Positions 1 through 13,796 of a stretch of DNA of 64,000 nucleotides are shown piece after piece. Both the position numbers and the translations under genes were made by a program. Position 1 is the first letter of the stretch. Each line of letters opens with the position of its first letter. Source of the stretch: Alectoria sarmentosa (taxonomy: Eukaryota > Ascomycota > Lecanoromycetes > Lecanorales > Parmeliaceae). The notes beneath the pieces were generated by a model. The model ran no database searches. It was given only the letters and a program-made list of their open reading frames with translations, and was not told the DNA's origin. The stretch is taken from assembly GCA_009733775.1 (NCBI GenBank), contig WOGZ01000075.1:1-64000 (forward strand), written 5' to 3'.

Positions 1-130
1 TATTTATTTTTTAATATTTTTTATGAATTTTTATAAATTTTCATAAACTTTTATGATTTTTAATAATTTTTTAATAAAAATAAACTTAAATAATTATTTT
101 TTACTAATTTTAATAATAAATATAATAAAA
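1..130. other. AT-rich flank left of the retrotransposon nest
   Basis: This is extremely AT-rich, T-run-dominated sequence with no coding signal. It resembles the right flank around 21960-22060, with shared TTTTATGATTTTT-like words. It is probably older RIP-degraded repeat that served as the target of the copia insertion, but I cannot classify it. Confidence 0.5.
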
Positions 131-135
131 CATAA

Positions 136-238
136 TGTTGAAATGATTAAGTTCGTTTCACTTTCCCTACTCGACTATCGTCGAATATAAACTTGATAAA
201 TCTCATATTTTATATAATATTTTAATCAAATAATCTAT
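136..238. repeat. Left copia LTR, first part (split by insertion)
   Basis: These 103 bp align without gaps to 21803-21905. The remaining 15 bp of the LTR are at 13797-13811, beyond the inserted Ty3-type element. The TCTAT at 234-238 is repeated at 13792-13796 as the target duplication of that insertion. Confidence 0.85.
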
Positions 239-449
239 TGTCATGATTCGAGATCAGCAGTCCCCAGGTCGGTACTGCGGCTCACTATGAACCAAGGCTA
301 GCCCTATGGCTCAGCTCTACATTAACGTGTTAAGTCATGATCTGGCCTTTTACTTTTATATGCATGCATTCGTATTTAAAATCTCATAATTAAAATTTCA
401 TTCAAATTATGTTCAAACATTATTATAATTCTACGTGTAATCTCTGACA
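239..449 (+). repeat. 5' LTR of the middle Ty3-type element (211 bp)
   Basis: It aligns to the 196-bp LTRs of the inner element (4128-4323 and 10643-10838), but has about 15 extra bases near its start (around 250-265). It is noticeably less AT-rich in its first 110 bp than the inner LTRs. Its end, CTCTGACA, matches the inner TTTAACA end apart from transitions. Confidence 0.75.
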
Positions 450-3400
450 TAATTCTAATTATCCTTTTAAGTGATAATGATTTGCAAACTAATTATCAAG
501 TCGAACGAATACGCGTATAAGCTTTGCTATACGTGCGCATTGCGCAAATACAATAACATTGTTATCATAACACCGACGCGTTCGGCGTTAACGAAAACGG
601 AAAAAGGATATATCGAATGAAGCTCATTCGTTTATACGAAATCGAGTGAAACTCATTCGCTACACACAAAAAAGAAATTTCATTGAAAATAAAATTTTGA
701 TAATGACGAAAGACGCCTCATTAAAGAAACCAACGAGAAACGAAATTGAGATTTTTAATCCCTCATTTTTTATGTTTTAAAGGTTTACATTTAATTCTTT
801 TTAAAGTTAAATTATTTAATCAAATTTTATATAAAAATCATCTTTATCACGAATCGAAGAGCTAAATGATTCGAAGAATTCGAATCATGAATGATTATTC
901 AAAAAGAAAGGAAAAGGAAAGAAATTTTATGATATCAAATCGCGACGATATATAATTAAATCAAACGAATTTGAGAAAAAATTTATATTATTTAAAGATA
1001 TTAATGTTGAGAATAAAGATGAAGAAAATTTGTTTAAAAAAATGTAAACGAGTGAGCGCTTTTTAAAGAGCGTCTTTCAATATTCAAAAAAGTGATATAA
1101 CGCGATTCGAATAATGATCATTAATATCATTATTTATCATAAACAGATTTCAGATCTCACTCAAAATGTTCATTTTGACAAATAATATTTTGCATTTATA
1201 ATTTAATAATTGAAAAAGTTCTTTATTATGTTGAAAAAATAATAAAAAAAAATTAAAAAATTGCGATATTTGCGAGAGAAGTATCGCGATTTAATTAATA
1301 ATCGAATTAAGAAAATATTTGATTTCAAAGAGGAATTAAATGTAAAAGTTATTATCGAAAAGGATCTCAAAGAGATGAAATATATGAATTTTAATAACGA
1401 TCGACGTTTTAAATTCATTAAATGTGTTATAGCATCGATGAGTATAATAACATTTAAGACACATAAAAGTTTTCGTTATAACATTTCTATTATAACAAAT
1501 TTTATTCTCGACAAATCAAAGAATAAATAATTTAACGTTAAGAAATTTCACGATATAAAAGAAAATAAATTTTATGAGATTTAATATATAAAATTGAATT
1601 TCAAATTTCATAATAATTAAAAATTATACTCAAATGAGCAAAGTAAGATTAATTATATTCGCGATTATTATAAAAACGTCGCATATAATGTAATCAAAAT
1701 CAGATTTATTAACATCATAATCTTAAATTATTATTTTAATATTAATGAAATGATATATAATCTTGATTCGTTATTCGTGAAAATTAATCGAAAATAAAAA
1801 GCGAAAGCAAAATTTTAAAATCTCAAATTTATAATGAATATTAAAAATCTTAAAGAGTTTTTTTTTATCTTTTACGCTCGCTTTATTATTGAAATTGCTT
1901 TTTTAAATCTCATTAATTTATTAAAACGAAATTATTTAAAGAAATTGATTTTTTGACGATTAAGAAATAAAATTATAAATGATATTATTTTTATCGATTT
2001 TCCTGCCCTCGTAATTCGATTACGTTAATTTAATATAAAATTTTAAATCAATAACGAAACACGTGAGATTGTTTTCAAAAAAATAATGTTTGAAAAAACA
2101 TTTGTGATAATATCGAGAAGTCGAGAAAGTTTCTCAATAATATTGAATTTATATTCTCGAATTAAAGAAAACCAATTTATCGAATTTATAAAATTCGGAA
2201 ATTAATATCGAATATTAAAATATCAAGTATAAGCGTTAAAGAAGCAAAGATAATGTTATAAATGTTTGAAATTTGAATATAAATATTATAACGATAACGT
2301 TTTTGATGCATATAAGCTCGTTAAATAATCGACGAAAAAAAATGTTATTATCAAATTAATAATTTTCGAATTTGAGATTTCAAAAGCAAATACAAACCCT
2401 TTTTTCGAATTAAGTTTGAAAAATTAAATCTTTTTAATAAAGTCGCTTTTAGAAAAATCGAAGATCAAATACGCAAAAGAATAAAATAATTATAAATAAC
2501 GAATTCGAAAAACCTCGTTATTGTTATTCTCTTTTTTTACGATTTTATCGAAGAATTAAAATAAAAAAAATAATTAAATTTTTATAAATACGTATATATT
2601 CAAAAAGAATCGATTAATGCGAATTGTTTAATAAATATAAAAGCCTTAACAGAGAGCTTCGTAGATATAAATTATATTAAAAAACATAAATTATCAACGA
2701 TGTCGTTAATCAAACCATATAGATTGAGATTTATCGACGATAAATTAACATCAAACATTACACATATAACGCGATTTCAATTTACGCTAAAAGATCATAT
2801 TAAGAAATTATAATTTTTAATTATCTCATTAAACAAATATGATGTTATTTTAAGAATGTCATAAATGAAATTATATGATTCTCAGATATTCTTCGCAAAG
2901 AGATCTTTCATTTTTAATTTAAATCATTACATGATTAATTATCTATTATATCATCAATTCTTTACGATTTATAATGAATTTTCGAAATCAAAAAAGAAGA
3001 AGTATATAAAAGATGTTAACATTATTGAAATTTTTATATATACTTTTATTCGCATAATTAAAAAAGAGAATAATTAAATATATGTCATATGATCAAAAGA
3101 TTTTAAAAGGTTAATATACGAATTAAAAGATAGAGATTGTTTTTCAAAATTCACGATAAACGTTATAATCATTATATCGAAAGATTATAAATTTTTTTTT
3201 TAAAAGTTGCGAAAAGATTTAATTACATTAAAGAAATTAAAAATTAAGATACTTAAAACGTATTATAAATGAATTAACGTTTAAAACTCGATAAAAGTTA
3301 ATAAACTCTCATTTTATAAAAAGATGAATTATTTTATTAAGTTATAATCAAGGATAATATTATTTATTAAGCGTGTTTATGAAATATCAAGAAAATAAGT

Positions 3401-3479
3401 TACAGTTATTAAAGAATATGTTAAAAAGATATTAAAAAAAGATTATATTTAAACAAATACCTCTTTATATGCAACTCTC

Positions 3480-3960
3480 ATATTTATTATAAAGAAACCC
3501 GATAATGATTTGCGTATTTATGTAAATTATCGTGCGTTGAACGCTTTAATTATTCGAAATCGAAATGCATTTTCATTAATAAGAGATATCTTAACAAAGT
3601 TATATATAATTAAATGATACATTAAATTTGACATAATTATCGCATTCAACGAAATTAAGGTTAAGAAAGAATATGAAAAGAAAATAACGTTTTTGATAAG
3701 ATATAACCTATTCGAATACGTGATAATGTCTTTTGAATTGTGTAATGCGTCAAGCATTTTTCAAGTTTTCATTAACGATATTTTATACGAATACCTCAAT
3801 GTATTTTGCTTTGCATATTTAAACGACATTTTGATTTATAATAATATCAAAAAAAAAACACATTAATCATGTGAGAAAGGTCTTTAAAAAACTATAACAA
3901 ATTGATTTATATTTAAACATTAATAAATGTGATTTTCATACGAAGTAAATAAAGTATCTC
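3480..3960 (+). pseudogene. Reverse transcriptase remnant of the middle element
   Basis: The + strand translation contains VNYRALNALIIRNR (family form VDYRALN) and AYLNDILIYNN (family form YLDDILIY, here YLND at 3816-3827). The D-to-N changes follow from G-to-A transitions. The copy is inactive and shifts frame soon after this box in an A-run. Confidence 0.75.
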
Positions 3961-4127
3961 GAATTAATCATAATTATCGAAGGTTTCAAAATGAATTCAC
4001 AAAAAGTTAAAACGATACGAAATTGAAAGACGTTCAGATGCGTTAAAAATATATAAATCTTTCTCGAATTCGCGAACTTTTATAAAAGGTTTATACACGA
4101 ATATTTCAAAATCGTTACATTATTATT

Positions 4128-4323
4128 TATCATGGTTCGCCTTTTAATACTGCGGCCCATTATGAATCAAGATTAATTTTATAACTCAACCCTACATTAG
4201 CGTGTCAAATCATAACCTAACCTTCTACTTTTATATATATGCATTTATACTTAAAACTTCATAATTAAAATTTTATTCAAATCACGTTTAAACATTACTC
4301 AATTCTACGTGTAATTTTTAACA
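4128..4323 (+). repeat. 5' LTR of the inner Ty3-type element (196 bp)
   Basis: It begins TATCATGG (TG start mutated to TA) and ends TTTTTAACA. It has the same length as the 3' LTR, aligns end to end without a gap, and differs by transitions. Confidence 0.85.
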
Positions 4324-7300
4324 TAATTTTAATTATCTTTTTAAAGTGATAATGATTTGCAAGCTGATCATCGAGTCGAAACGAATACGCGCATAAGCTC
4401 TACTGTGCGTGCGCATTGCGTAAATACAATAACATTATTATTATAACATCGACGCGTTCGACGTTAATGAAAAAAAGATACATCGAATGAAGCTTATTCA
4501 TTTACACGAAATTGAATAAAATTCACTCGCTACACACAGAAAAGAAATCTTATTAAAAATAAAACTTTAATAATAACGAAAGACGTCTTATCAAAGAAAT
4601 CAACGAGAAACGAAATTGAGATTTTTGATTCTTCATTTCTTATGTCTCAAAAGTTTACATTTGATTCTTCTCAAAATTAGATTATTCAATTAAACTTTAT
4701 ATAAAAATCATTTTCATTATGAATCGAAAAATTAAATGATTTAAAGAATTTGAATTATAAACGATTATTCAAAAAGAAAGAAAAAGAAAAAGAAACTCAT
4801 AACATCAAATCGCGACGATACATAATTAAATCAAACGAATTCGAGAAAAAATTCGTGTTATTCAAAGATATTAATGTCGAAAATAAAGATAAAGAAAGTT
4901 TATTTGAAAAAATATAAACGAATAAGCGCTTTTTGAAAAGCGTTTTTTAATATTCAAAAAAATAATATAACGCGATTCGAACGATGATCATTAATATCGC
5001 TATCTATCACGAACAGATTTTAAATCTCACTCAAAATGTTCACTCTGACAAATAACATCTTACATTTATAATTTAACAATTGAAAAAATCCTTCATTATG
5101 TTGAAAGAATAACAAAAAGAAATCAAAAAATTATGATATTTATAAGAAAAGTATCGCGACTTAATTGACGATCGAATTGAAAAAATATTTGATTTTAAGA
5201 AAAAATTAAGTGCAAAGATCATTATCGAAAAGAATCTTAAAGAGATAAAATATGTGAACTCTGATAATGATCGACGTTTTAAATTCATTAAACGTGTTAT
5301 AATATCGATAAGCATAACGACATCTAAGATATATAAAAACTCTCATCGCAACATTTCTGCTATAATAAATTCCATTCTCAATAAATCAAAAAACAAATAA
5401 TCTGACGTTAAGAAGTTTTACGACATGAAAAAAAACAAATTTTATAAGACTTGATGTACAAAATTGAATTTCAAATTTCGTAATAATTAAAAATTATATT
5501 TAAATGAGCAAAGTAAGATTAATTATATTCGCGATTATTATAAAAACGTCGTTTATAATGTAATCAAAATCAAATTTATTAACATTATAACTTTAAATTA
5601 TTATTTTAATGTTGATGAAATAATATACGATTTTGATTTATTATTCGCGAAAGTTAATCGAGAACAAAAGACGAAAACAAAATTTCAAAATTTCAAATTT
5701 ATAATAAATGTTAAAGATTTTAAAGAGTTCTTTTTTGTCTTTTATGCTCACTTTACAATTAAGATTATTTTTTTAAATCTCATTAATTCGTTAAAATGAA
5801 GTTATTTAAAAAAATTGATCTCTTAATGATTAAAAAATAAAATTATAAATGATATTATTTTCATCGATTTTTTTGCCCTCGTAGTCCGATTACGTCAATT
5901 TAATATAAAATTTCGAATTAACGATAAAACACGTAAGATTATTTTCAAAAAAACAATGTTAAAAAAAACATTTGCGATAACATTGAGAAATCGAAAAGGT
6001 TCCTCGACAACGTCGAACTCACGTCCTCGAATTGAAAAAAATCAATTCATTATAAAATTCGAAAATTAATATTGAATATTAAAATATTAAGCATAAGCGT
6101 TAAAGAAGCAAAAACGATGTTATAAATGTTTAAAATCTAAATATAAACATTATAACGACAACGTTTTCGACGCGTATAAGCTCGTCAAATAATTAACGAA
6201 AAAAGATGTTATTATCAAATTAACAATTTTCGGATTCGAAATCTTAAAAGCAAATATAGGTCTTTTTTTCGAATTAAATTCGAGAAATTAAATCTTTTTA
6301 ATAAAGTCGTCTTTAAAGAAATCGAAGATTAAATGCGTAAAAGAATAAAACAATTATAAATAACGAATTCGAAAAACCTCATTATCGTCACTCTTTTCTT
6401 TTGCGATTTCATCAAAAAATTAAAATAAAAAAAATAATTGAATTTTTATAAATACGTACATATTCAAAAAGAATCGATTAATGCGAATTATTTAATGAAT
6501 ATGAAAGTCTCAACAAAAAGCTTCGTAAACATAAATTATATCAAAAAACATAAATTATCAACGATGTCATTAACCAAATCATGTAAATTGAAATTGATCG
6601 ACGACAAATTAACATCGAATATTATATATATAACACGACTTCAATTTACGCTGAGAGATCATATTAAGAAATTATGATCTTTGATCATCTCATTAAATAA
6701 ATATGATGTTATCTTGAAAATATCATGAATAAAATTATATAATTCTTAGATATTCTTCGTAAAGAAATCTTTCACTTTCAATTTAAATTATTGCACGATT
6801 AATTATTTACTACATTATTAACTTTTCACAATTTATAATAAACCTTTAAAATCAAAAGAGAAAAAGTATATAAAAGAGGTTGATATTGTTGAGATTTTTA
6901 CATATGCTTTTATTCGCATAATGAAAAAAAAGAATAATCAAACATATGTTATATGATTAAAAGATTTTGAAAAATTGACATATGAATCAAAAGATGAAGA
7001 TCGTTTTTCAGAATTCACGACAAACGTCGCAATTATCATATCGAAAGATTATGAAAAGTTCTTTTAAAAGTTGCGAAAAGATTTAATTACATTAAAGAAA
7101 TTGAAAATCAAAATGTTTAAAGCGTATTATAAATGAATTAATGTTTAAAATTCGATGAAAGTCAATAAACTCTCATTTTATAAAAAGATAAATTATTTTA
7201 TCGAATTATAAATAAGGGCAATATCGCCTATTAAGCGCGCTTATAAAATGTTAAAAGAATAAATCACAATTATTAAAAAATATATCGAAAAAATGTTAAA

Positions 7301-7329
7301 AAAAGGCTACATTTAATTAAATACCTCTT

Positions 7330-7811
7330 TATATACCGCTCTCGTATTAATCGTAAAGAAATTCGACGATGGTTTGCGCATCTGCGTGAATTATCGTGCG
7401 CTAAACATTTTAATTATTCGAAATCGAAATGCATTTTCATTAATAAAAAATATCTTAACAAAGTTATGCATAATCAAATGATATATTAAATTCGATATAA
7501 TTGTCGCATTTAACGAAATTAGAATTAAGAAAAAACACGAAAAAAAAACAACGTTTCTAACAAAATATAATCTATTCGAATATATAATAATGTCTTTCGA
7601 ACTATACAATGCGTTAAACACTTTTCAAATTTTCATTAATGATATCTTACGCGAATATTTCAATGTATTCTACTCTGCGTATTTGAATAACATCTTAATT
7701 TATAATAATATCAAAAAGAAACATATTGATTATGTGAAAAAGGTTTTAAAAAAGCTGCAACAGGTTGATTTGTATTTAAACATTAACAAATGTGAATTTT
7801 ACACGAAGTAA
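7330..7811 (+). pseudogene. Reverse transcriptase remnant of the inner element
   Basis: A 73-codon open stretch (7590-7811) reads MSFELYNALNTFQIFIND and continues to YLNN at 7680-7691, where active Ty3-type reverse transcriptases have MPFGLxNAPxTFQxFIND and YLDD. Both catalytic aspartates have become asparagine through G-to-A changes. Upstream, VNYRALNILIIRNRN matches the VDYRALN block. The copy is catalytically dead. Confidence 0.8.
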
Positions 7812-9934
7812 ATAAAATATCTCGAATTTATCATAATCATAAAAGGTTTTAAGATGAATTCGCAAAAAATTAAAATAATGCGAAATTGAAAAACGTCAAA
7901 ATGCGTAAAAAATGTATAAACTTTTTTAGAATTCGCAAACTTTTATAAAAGATTTATGCACGAATATTTAAGAATTGCAACGTTATTATCTAATCTTACA
8001 CGAATCGAACAAAAATCATTTATGTTTTTATAAGCATTGAACAATTCAAAATAGAAGACGTTTGAGAAACTAAAAAAGATTTTCACAATTGCATTTATGC
8101 TCGCACACTTCGATCTTAATAAAGAAATTTAAATTGAAATCGATGCTTTTGACTATATAATAATTGCGATACTCTTTTAAAAAAACGATTAAGGCGTTTT
8201 ACACTCAATCGTTTTTATGTCAAAAAAGATGTCTTCTCAGAAATGCAATTATGAAATTTACGATAAAGAATTGTTGATTATTATACGCGTCTTTGAGAAA
8301 TAACATTCAAAATTAACAAAAACGTCAATTAATGATTCAATCAAGATTTTCACAGATTATAAAAATTTCGAATATTTTATAATAATGAAGCAATTAAATC
8401 GAAGATAAACACGTTGAATGAAGTTTCTTTTTAAATTCAATTTTTATATCACATATAAATCGAGAAAGCAGAGCATTAAATCAAACAATTTGATTCGCCG
8501 ATTCGACGATCTTTTAAAAAATGATATTGATGACAAAAAACAACATCAGCATCAAATGCTTTTGAAAATAAGATATTTAAAAACGAGAATACAATAGACG
8601 CTAAACCTCGCGCTCTTATTTTTGAATAAAATCTTTTAAACAATTTACAATTTAACAATTATAATTTATAATTTAAATGAAAAAAGCATCGACGATGAGA
8701 AGCTATTAAAAAAATTATCGTCAATTATCTCGAAATTATTTATCGAAAAGTCAATAAAAGAATTAATAAATGATTTCATCATCGAATCGAATATTATATT
8801 AAAAATGAAAAACTTATATGAAAAAAATAACACTCTTCAACGAATTATTTATGCGAAGAATATCGAACAAAGAAGGATCTCTCAGAATTTAATTAAAAAA
8901 AGTCTTTAATTAAAACTTGAAAATTATTAATTGAAAAACGATCTTTTATATATATGAAGACGATTATACGTACTTGATAATGCGAAACTTAAGATACAAA
9001 TAATTAAGTTCATATACGACTCGTTATTAAACGGTTATGCAAAACGTGCTATCATATATGATAAAATTAGTATTCATTATTATTAACCCGAGATAACAAA
9101 CATCGTTTTCAAATTTATAAACAATTATTATATTTGCAAATGATTTAAAAGTTATAAAGAGAGCAAATATGGGCTTCTCAAACCTCTCTCCGTGTTAAAT
9201 AAATATTAAAAAAACATCTTCATTAACTTCATCACTTCGTTACTTATTTATAAGAAATATAATAAAAATTATCAACACGTTATGATCGTTATAAATCGAT
9301 TAACAAAAAAAAAGAAGTTTATAACCTTGAACTTTCTCAAAATAAAAACTATTATATAAATCTTTCTCGAATGAATTTGAAGAGAAAAAGATTATTTATT
9401 CATCATTATTTTTAATCGAAATATATAATTTATCGCTTATTTCTGATAAAGATTATGCGCGAGAATTGATATAAAATTAAAATTATTTATCGCATTTTAT
9501 TTCGAAATTGACGATCAAATTGAGAATACGAACTCCGCGCTGAAATAATATCTTTATACATATATAAATTATAATCAAGAAGATTGAGTAGATTTTTTAT
9601 CTATTATGAAATTTAAAATCAATTCGATTAAAAACGTTTTCATTGATATGATTTCTTTCTTAATTACAAAGGAATACATGCCTCATTTTAATATTGAACT
9701 TTTAACGCCCTAAAATGATAACGTTATTTAAAAAATAAAAAAAAACATTGTAATTGCGAATAACTTTATGAAAAAGATTGAAAAAATGCGAATTCATCTT
9801 CGATAAGAACTCGCTTAAATCAAAAACATTCAAAAAAAATACGTTAATCGACGTCGCTTATCAACATTAGAATTACGATTAAAAAACTTGATTATGTTGA
9901 ATTGTCGAAACATTAAAACTATAAAACCCAACAA

Positions 9935-10340
9935 GTTCTTAAATCACAAAAACATAAAATCGTTCAAAATCGTACGAGTCATTAATAACTCGACATATAA
10001 ACTCAATCTACCCAACACAATGAAGGATGTCTTTTTAATTTTTCATTTTTAACTGTTACACAATATTATCGATAATCCTTTATTTAAACAAAAACAATTC
10101 TCTTTTTCTCTTATACACACAAATAAAGAAAAAACGAATCATTTAATTGAAAAAATTCTCGACTTCAAAATAAATAAGAGATAAAAAAATCTTATAACAA
10201 AGTTCAAAGGTTATTTGATATACAAAATCAAATATATTGATTATGATGATGATGATGATTCATTCACGTAACAAATTTTCACGAATGTTATCGACTGTTC
10301 AGACTTGATGATAGATTTTTATTATAAATATTCGGATCAC
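9935..10340 (+). pseudogene. Integrase C-terminus and chromodomain remnant, inner element
   Basis: Translation gives FLNHKNIKSFKIVRVIN and then YKLNLPNTM, corresponding to the HKRxGPFxI (GPY/F) block of Ty3-type integrases. About 40 codons later come IEKILDFKINKR and YKIKYIDYDDDDDSFT, corresponding to the EILDxRxxKR and VKWKGYxxxxxTWEP parts of a chromodomain. Family knowledge places a chromodomain here in chromodomain-bearing Ty3-type elements, where it directs integration. Stops and W-to-stop changes interrupt the frame. Confidence 0.65.
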
Positions 10341-10642
10341 GAAGATTTATATGCGTTTTTCAAGACTTCTCACGATTGAAAATCTTTTTTTGCGTTATTA
10401 ATATTTTATTGCGCTTATAAGATAAAAGAATTTAATTCTCTTCAATTTATGAAGTCGCAAAAATAAATAGAATTATGAGGGAATGTGAACATCGCTGTCG
10501 CTGTTGCACGATAAATTTCTCTTAATTTAATTAATTCACAATAAAGATTCTTGAAGAGTACGACATAAAAGTTTCGAATTTAAGATTACTTCTCCGTTTT
10601 TTCTCAATTATAGAAATGTTTATGTTTTTGAAAAGGGGGTAA

Positions 10643-10838
10643 TGTCATGGTTCGCCTTTCGATATTGCGATTTATCATGAACCAAGATTAATCTTATAAC
10701 TCAGCCCTACATTAACGTGCCAAATCATGACCTGACCTTTTACTTCTGCATGCATGCATTTGTATTTAAAACTTCATAATTAGAATTTCATTCAAACCAC
10801 GTTCAAACACTACTCAGTTTTACGTGTAATCTTTAACA
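10643..10838 (+). repeat. 3' LTR of the inner Ty3-type element (196 bp)
   Basis: It begins TGTCATGGTTCGCC immediately after the polypurine tract and ends TCTTTAACA. The next five bases, TTATT, repeat those before the 5' LTR. It keeps more C and G than the 5' copy at several positions. Confidence 0.85.
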
Positions 10839-12794
10839 TTATTCAACCTCATACGCATCGAATAAAAGTTCTTTATGTTTTTTTGAATATTGAACAATTC
10901 AAAACAAAAAACGTTTGAAAAGCTAAAAAAGGCTTTTACAAATGCGTTTATTTTTGTTCATTTTGATTTTAATAAAGAGACGTGAGTTGAGATAGATACT
11001 TTCGATTATGTGATAATTATTATATTTTTTTAAATGAATAATCAAGACATTTTACGTTTAATTATTTTTATGTTAAAAAAAATGTCATTTCAAGAATATA
11101 ATTACGAGATTTATGATAAAAAGTTATTAATTATCATACGCGTTTTCGAAAAATAACATTTAAAATTAATCGAAACGTCTATTGAGAATTCAATTAAAAT
11201 TTTCATAAATTATAAAAATTTCGAATATTTTATGATAACGAAATAATTAAATCGAAGATAAGCACGTTAAGCGAAGTTTCTTTTTAAGTTCAATTTTCAT
11301 ATCATATATAAATTGAAAAGATAAGACATCAAATCAAATAACCTAATCCGTCGATTTAAAAACCTTTTATAAAACGACATTAATGACAAAAAGCAATATC
11401 AACATCAAATGCTTTTAAAGGTAAGGCATTTGAAAATGAGAATATAACAAACGTTAAATCTCGCGCCTTTGTTGTTAAATAAAATCTTTCACACGATTTA
11501 CAATTTAATAATTATGATTTACAATTTAAATGAAAAAGGCATCGACGATAAAAAATTATTAAAAGAATCATTATCAATTATTTTAAAGTTATCTGTCGAA
11601 AAATTAATAAAAAAATTGATAAATAATTTCATTATCGAATCGAATATTATATTGAAAATGAAAGACTCATATGAAAAGAATAATATTTTTTAATGAATTA
11701 TTTATGTCAAATAGATTGGACAAAGAAGGATTTCTCACGATTTGATCAAAGACGATTTTCGATTGAAACTTAAAGATTGTCAATTTAAGAGCGATCTGTT
11801 ATATATACGCAAAAGATTGTATATATTTGACGACGTCGAATTAAAGATAAGAATAATCAAATTCATATACGACTCTTCGTCGGGCGATCATATAAAACAT
11901 GTTATCATATATAATAAAGTCAATACATATTATTATTAACCCGGATTAATAAACATCGTCTTTAAATTCGTAAATAATTATCACGTTTATAAATGATTAA
12001 AGAATTATAAAGAGGGTAAACATAAATTACTTAAGCCTCTTCTCATATTAGAGAAATATTGAAAAAATATCTTCGTGAACTTTATCATTTTTTTATTTAT
12101 TTATAATTGATATGATAGAGATTATTAATATGTTATGATAATAATGAATCGATTAATAAAGAAGAAAAAGTTTATATTTTTAAATTCTCTCGAAATCGAA
12201 ATTGTAATATAAATCTTTTTCGAATAAATATAAAGGGAGAAAGAATATTCTTTCATCATTATTTTTAATCGAAATATATAATTCATCGTTTATTTTTAAC
12301 AAAAATTATGCGAAAGAGTTAACATTAAATCAAAACTTTTTATTTCATTTTATTCAAAGATCGACGATTAGATTGAAAATATAAATTTTATATTAAAATA
12401 ATACCTTCGCGCATATATTAATTATAATCAAAAGAATTGAGTGAACTTTTTATCAATTATGAAATTTGAGATTAATTCAATGAAGAATTCCTTCACGAGA
12501 GTGATTTCTTTTCTAATTATGAAAGAATATATCCCTCGATTTAATATTAAATTTATAACACCTTAAGATTTCAATATCATTTAAAAGGCGAAGAGAGAAA
12601 TTATCGTTATAGACAATTTTATAAAAAAGATCGAACAAATGAGAATTCATTTTCGATAGAAACTCGCTTAAACTCGAAGTATTCAAAAAAAATTTATTAA
12701 TCGACGTCGTCTTTCGGCTCTTGAATTACGCTTCAACGACTTAATAATGTTGAATTTTCGAAATATCAAAACGATAAAACTCAATAAGTTTCTC

Positions 12795-13190
12795 GATCAC
12801 AAAAATATGAGCTTATTCAAAATTGTGTAAGCAATCAATAATTCAGCATATGAATTCACTTTATTTAATACGATGAAGAAAGTCTTTTTTATATTTCATT
12901 CTTAACTTTTGCATAATATTAAAAACGACCCTTTATCAGGACAAAAATAACCTTTTTTATTTTTTATACACACAAACGAAAAGAGATTCGATCATCTTAT
13001 CAAGAAAATCTTCGATTTTAAAATAAATAAAAAATGAAAAGATTCTTTCACGAAAGAAAAGGAATATTTGATATATAAGATCAAATATATAAATTACGAT
13101 GATAATGATGATTTATTCGTTTAACAAATTTTCACGGACGTTGTTAGATGTTCAGATTTGATAATAAACTTTCATCATAAATATTCAAAT
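12795..13190 (+). pseudogene. Integrase C-terminus and chromodomain remnant, middle element
   Basis: This is the second copy of the same block: FLDHKNMSLFKIV followed by stops, and a chromodomain trace around 12990-13190 ending in a DDNDD-like acidic run. It is parallel to 9935-10340 of the inner element, which confirms that two related elements are nested. Confidence 0.6.
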
Positions 13191-13492
13191 TATGATGAAT
13201 CACATTCGTCTTTTCAGACTCCTCACGATTGAGAATCTCTTTTTGCGTTATTAATATTTTATTGCGCTTATAAGATAAAAGGATTTGATTTTTTTCAATT
13301 TGTAAAGTCGTAAGAATAAATAAAGTTGTGAGGGGGTGTGGATATCGTTGTTGTTGTTGCACGGTAAGTTTCTTTTGATTTAGTTGATTCACAACAGAGA
13401 CTCTTGGAGAGTGCGGCACAAAGCGCTCCTTATTTACGATTACTTCTCGGTTTTTCTCAGTCACAGGAGTGTCTGTGTTCTTGAGAGGGGGG

Positions 13493-13791
13493 TTAATTTC
13501 ACACTAAAAGGTTTAAGGTTCTGAGTTCGACCCTGTCGGCGAGGATTTTGAGCTTACACTCCAGAGTCGTAGAATCCGATCGTGTGGGTGGGGGCGACTA
13601 TTTATGGGGCTGGTTATGAGGACACAACCTTTTCTAAGGGAGGATAGTGTCATGGTTCCAGCCTGGCGCGCCTACGTCTAGGCCTTAAGTAGTAGAATAG
13701 GTCGCACCTGGGCAGTGTGAAATTGGTCTTTTGGCCTAGCGGTCAGCGAAACCCTCGGGTAAACCTATTCCCTCGGGGTCACTTCGTGACA
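13493..13791. other. GC-normal 3' block of the middle element, unrelated to its 5' LTR
   Basis: Between the polypurine tract (ending about 13492) and the TCTAT duplication lie about 300 bp of ordinary base composition, free of the RIP pattern on both sides. A second purine tract (CTAAGGGAGGATAG) precedes TGTCATGGTTCC at 13648, and the block ends TTCGTGACA, so 13648-13791 could be a 144-bp LTR of another family sharing only the TGTCATGGTTC start. Short tRNA promoter-like words, GAGTTCGACCC (near 13530) and TGGCCTAGCGG (near 13735), are visible but in the wrong order for one gene. Confidence 0.5.
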
Positions 13792-13796
13792 TCTAT

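Larger units (their letters stand above)
4128..10838 (+). mobile_element. Degenerate Ty3-type chromodomain LTR retrotransposon, innermost layer
   Basis: Two 196-bp LTRs (4128-4323 and 10643-10838), starting TATCATGG and TGTCATGG and both ending TTTAACA, flank the internal region. Exact TTATT target duplications sit at 4123-4127 and 10839-10843. Removing this element rejoins the middle element: its left edge matches about 7950-7985 of the inner copy and its right edge matches the sequence just after. A polypurine tract, AAAAGGGGGTAA, lies directly before the 3' LTR. Recognisable domains in order are reverse transcriptase (about 7330-7811), RNase H region, integrase C-terminus (about 9935-10080) and chromodomain (about 10140-10340). 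LTR differences are overwhelmingly transitions. Confidence 0.85.
239..13791 (+). mobile_element. Degenerate Ty3-type chromodomain LTR retrotransposon, middle layer, interrupted and with an atypical 3' end
   Basis: The element starts TGTCATGATTCG and ends CTTCGTGACA, and is flanked on both sides by TCTAT (234-238 and 13792-13796). Its 5' LTR is 239-449. On the + strand one can follow reverse transcriptase (about 3480-3960; the active-site box reads YLND at 3816-3827), then a break at 4127 where a related element is inserted. Sequence homologous to the inner copy resumes at 10844, followed by the integrase C-terminal remnant (about 12795-12940), chromodomain remnant (about 12990-13190) and a polypurine tract near 13485. 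Frames are full of stops and shifts. The 3' end after the polypurine tract is not homologous to the 5' LTR. Confidence 0.75.

Noticed and set aside
13144..13464. 106-codon minus-strand frame at the end of the middle element
   Set aside because: It is antisense to the chromodomain remnant and polypurine region and has no recognisable motif.
13528..13745. tRNA gene or SINE from the A-box-like and B-box-like words
   Set aside because: The B-box-like word lies upstream of the A-box-like word and no cloverleaf can be formed.
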